Source: Alphaproteobacteria bacterium (GTDB lineage: Bacteria; Pseudomonadota; Alphaproteobacteria; RF32; CAG-239). From it: a stretch of 7,607 nucleotides of DNA. The notes below the pieces were generated by a model. That model had not been told where the DNA came from, did no database searches, and saw nothing but the letters and a program-made list of their open reading frames with translations. The stretch lies in the NCBI GenBank assembly GCA_017645485.1, contig JAGCOI010000144.1:1-7607 (forward strand). Direction: 5' to 3'. Position 1 is the stretch's first letter. Each line of letters begins with the position of its first letter. A program made the translations under genes and the position numbers. Positions 6,211 through 7,607 of this stretch are shown piece after piece.

Positions 6211-7607
6211 ATGCAAAATTTTGAACGGCTGAGTGAAAAAAAAGAATATTTGGGGGATATTGCTTCAAGGCAACAAGAGCAAGCTTCAAACCCGAAATAC
6301 AGTGTTTTTGTGGAAGCATCTGCCGGAACGGGCAAAACAAAGGTGCTTTCGGACAGGGTTTTAAGGCTTTTGCTTGAAGGTGTCGAGCCAAGTAAAATTT
6401 TGTGTTTGACCTATACAAAAGCGGCCGCCGTCGAAATGAAAACACGAATTAACGACAGGCTCGCCAAATGGGCCGTGATGCGTGATGAAGATTTGTGTAA
6501 GGATTTGGAAAAACTTTATTATAAACAGCACGTTATTGAACAACATCCCGATTTGCCAAACAAAGCGCGCAAATTGTTTGCAAAAGTCCTTGACGGGTTA
6601 ACGCCGATAAAAATTGAAACAATTCATGCCTTTTGTGAGGAAATCTTAAAGAAATTTCCTTTGGAAGCCGGTGTTTCTCCTTATTTTGAGGTAATGGACG
6701 ACCAAACAATCAATGAAATTTTGATAAATATCGGCGGCAATCTTTTATCGGCCGTTGAAAACAGTGAAGATGAAAGTATTCAGCAGGCCGTTTTGTATTT
6801 GGCAAACCATATTAAAGAATTAAAATGGACGGACTTTGTATATTCATTGATTTTAAACAGGCATGCTTTGCTGAAAATATTTTCAAAATTTAAGGATATT
6901 GAAGATTTTAAGAACACTTTATCTCAAAAATTAAATTTGGAACAAGGGGCGACAAGAGAAAATTATATTGAAAAATTTTGGAAGCAAACACAAATTGATG
7001 TTATCAAAAAATGCGGTGAGGCACTGCTCGACGGGGCAAAAGAAAGTGATCAGGTCAGAGGCCGGCGTTTGATTGATGATTTAAATAATTTTGATTTTGA
7101 TGATTATTTTGATGTTTTTTTACGCAAAGTGAAATCGGGTGTATATGAATCTCGTGCCAGACTGGCATGTGTTGATGTTGTTCGAAAACATGAAAATATT
7201 GAGTTAATTCTGCAAGCCGAAGCATTGAGATTGCTTAATCTGTATGAAAGTTTGAAAAGTATTGAACTCTATAAATCAACGGTTGCGGTGGCAACGATTG
7301 CTTTAAGGCTTATTTTAGATTATGAAGCTTATAATCGCGAAAGTTCGTGTATGGATTTTGATGATTTAATAGAAAAAACAAATCAATTACTTGAAAAAAC
7401 AGATGTGTCGGCATGGGTTTTATATAAACTTGATGCGGGTATTGATCATATTTTAATTGATGAGGCGCAAGATACATCATTTCGGCAATGGCGTATTATT
7501 GAAGCTTTATCCGATGAGTTCTTTTCAGGTTTGGGGCGTGCGTCGAAAAAACGGACGATTTTTGCCGTGGGCGATCGCAAACAATCCATTTTCGGATTTC
7601 AGGGAGC
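6211..7607 (+). CDS. addA: AddA, AddAB helicase-nuclease subunit A, partial (3' end beyond window)
   Basis: The first 465 codons of an open frame that continues off the right edge; family members are about 1100-1200 residues. AddA is the motor and one of the two nucleases of the complex that resects double-strand breaks. Superfamily 1A helicase motifs appear in order: Q motif (Q21/Q22, SRQQEQAS), Walker A ASAGTGKT (36-43), motif Ia LTYTKAAAVEMKTRI (66-80), Ic-type ETIHAFCE (136-143), a DFDDLI element (382-387), Walker B LIDEAQDTS (415-423) and motif III GDRKQSIFGFQG (454-465). The region between about 150 and 370 is the divergent 1B subdomain. The ATG at 6211 is 2 nt past the addB TGA with AGGGAAGG upstream. 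A run of eight A at 6236-6243, codons 9-11, could slip. No internal stop was found on codon-by-codon reading, in contrast to addB. Confidence 0.95.
   Translation, partial: MQNFERLSEKKEYLGDIASRQQEQASNPKYSVFVEASAGTGKTKVLSDRVLRLLLEGVEPSKILCLTYTKAAAVEMKTRINDRLAKWAVMRDEDLCKDLEKLYYKQHVIEQHPDLPNKARKLFAKVLDGLTPIKIETIHAFCEEILKKFPLEAGVSPYFEVMDDQTINEILINIGGNLLSAVENSEDESIQQAVLYLANHIKELKWTDFVYSLILNRHALLKIFSKFKDIEDFKNTLSQKLNLEQGATRENYIEKFWKQTQIDVIKKCGEALLDGAKESDQVRGRRLIDDLNNFDFDDYFDVFLRKVKSGVYESRARLACVDVVRKHENIELILQAEALRLLNLYESLKSIELYKSTVAVATIALRLILDYEAYNRESSCMDFDDLIEKTNQLLEKTDVSAWVLYKLDAGIDHILIDEAQDTSFRQWRIIEALSDEFFSGLGRASKKRTIFAVGDRKQSIFGFQG

Overview
This window reads as chromosomal DNA from a moderately AT-rich alphaproteobacterium. 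The evidence is family resemblance, recalled without a search. The AddB and AddA proteins are of the alphaproteobacterial type: the AddA motif Ia reads LTYTKAAAVEM, and AddB has an NPYDIYA-type entry into its nuclease domain instead of the Fe-S cysteines of the Bacillus protein. A xerD-like gene divergent from aroK is also a recurring alphaproteobacterial arrangement. All genes look like ordinary core genes. I see no phage, transposon, CRISPR or RNA gene.

Left arm (minus strand, 1369 down to 1): a 45-codon single-pass membrane protein, then a XerD-type tyrosine recombinase, then a DUF721/DciA-like protein running off the left edge. The genes are packed (4-nt gap, then 11-nt overlap), so they are probably one transcript.

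Centre (about 1370-1455): a short divergent control region. It holds a near-consensus sigma70-type promoter for the right arm (TTGATA, 17 nt, TATGAT). Its -10 lies in a perfect 14-bp palindrome, next to a TATAAT on the opposite strand.

Right arm (plus strand, 1456 to 7607): aroK (shikimate kinase), rph (RNase PH), rdgB (dITP/XTP pyrophosphatase), addB and addA (the two subunits of the AddAB helicase-nuclease). Gaps are 1-4 nt, so this is probably one operon. AddA is cut by the right edge with its frame still open.

The most important anomaly is in addB. The 2.9-kb frame is broken by one in-frame TAA at 4481-4483, and homology continues in the same frame directly after it. That points to a nonsense mutation, a sequencing error or, much less likely, readthrough. 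A second anomaly is in AroK, where the arginine expected to hold the shikimate carboxylate is a glutamate.

Functionally, most of the genes bear on genome upkeep: XerD resolves chromosome dimers, DciA-like proteins help load the replicative helicase, RdgB cleans the nucleotide pool, and AddAB processes double-strand breaks. AroK and RNase PH are metabolic and RNA-processing passengers in the same operon. I found no new multi-gene system here; the notable signals are the broken addB, the AroK substitution, the unlisted small membrane protein and the symmetric promoter.
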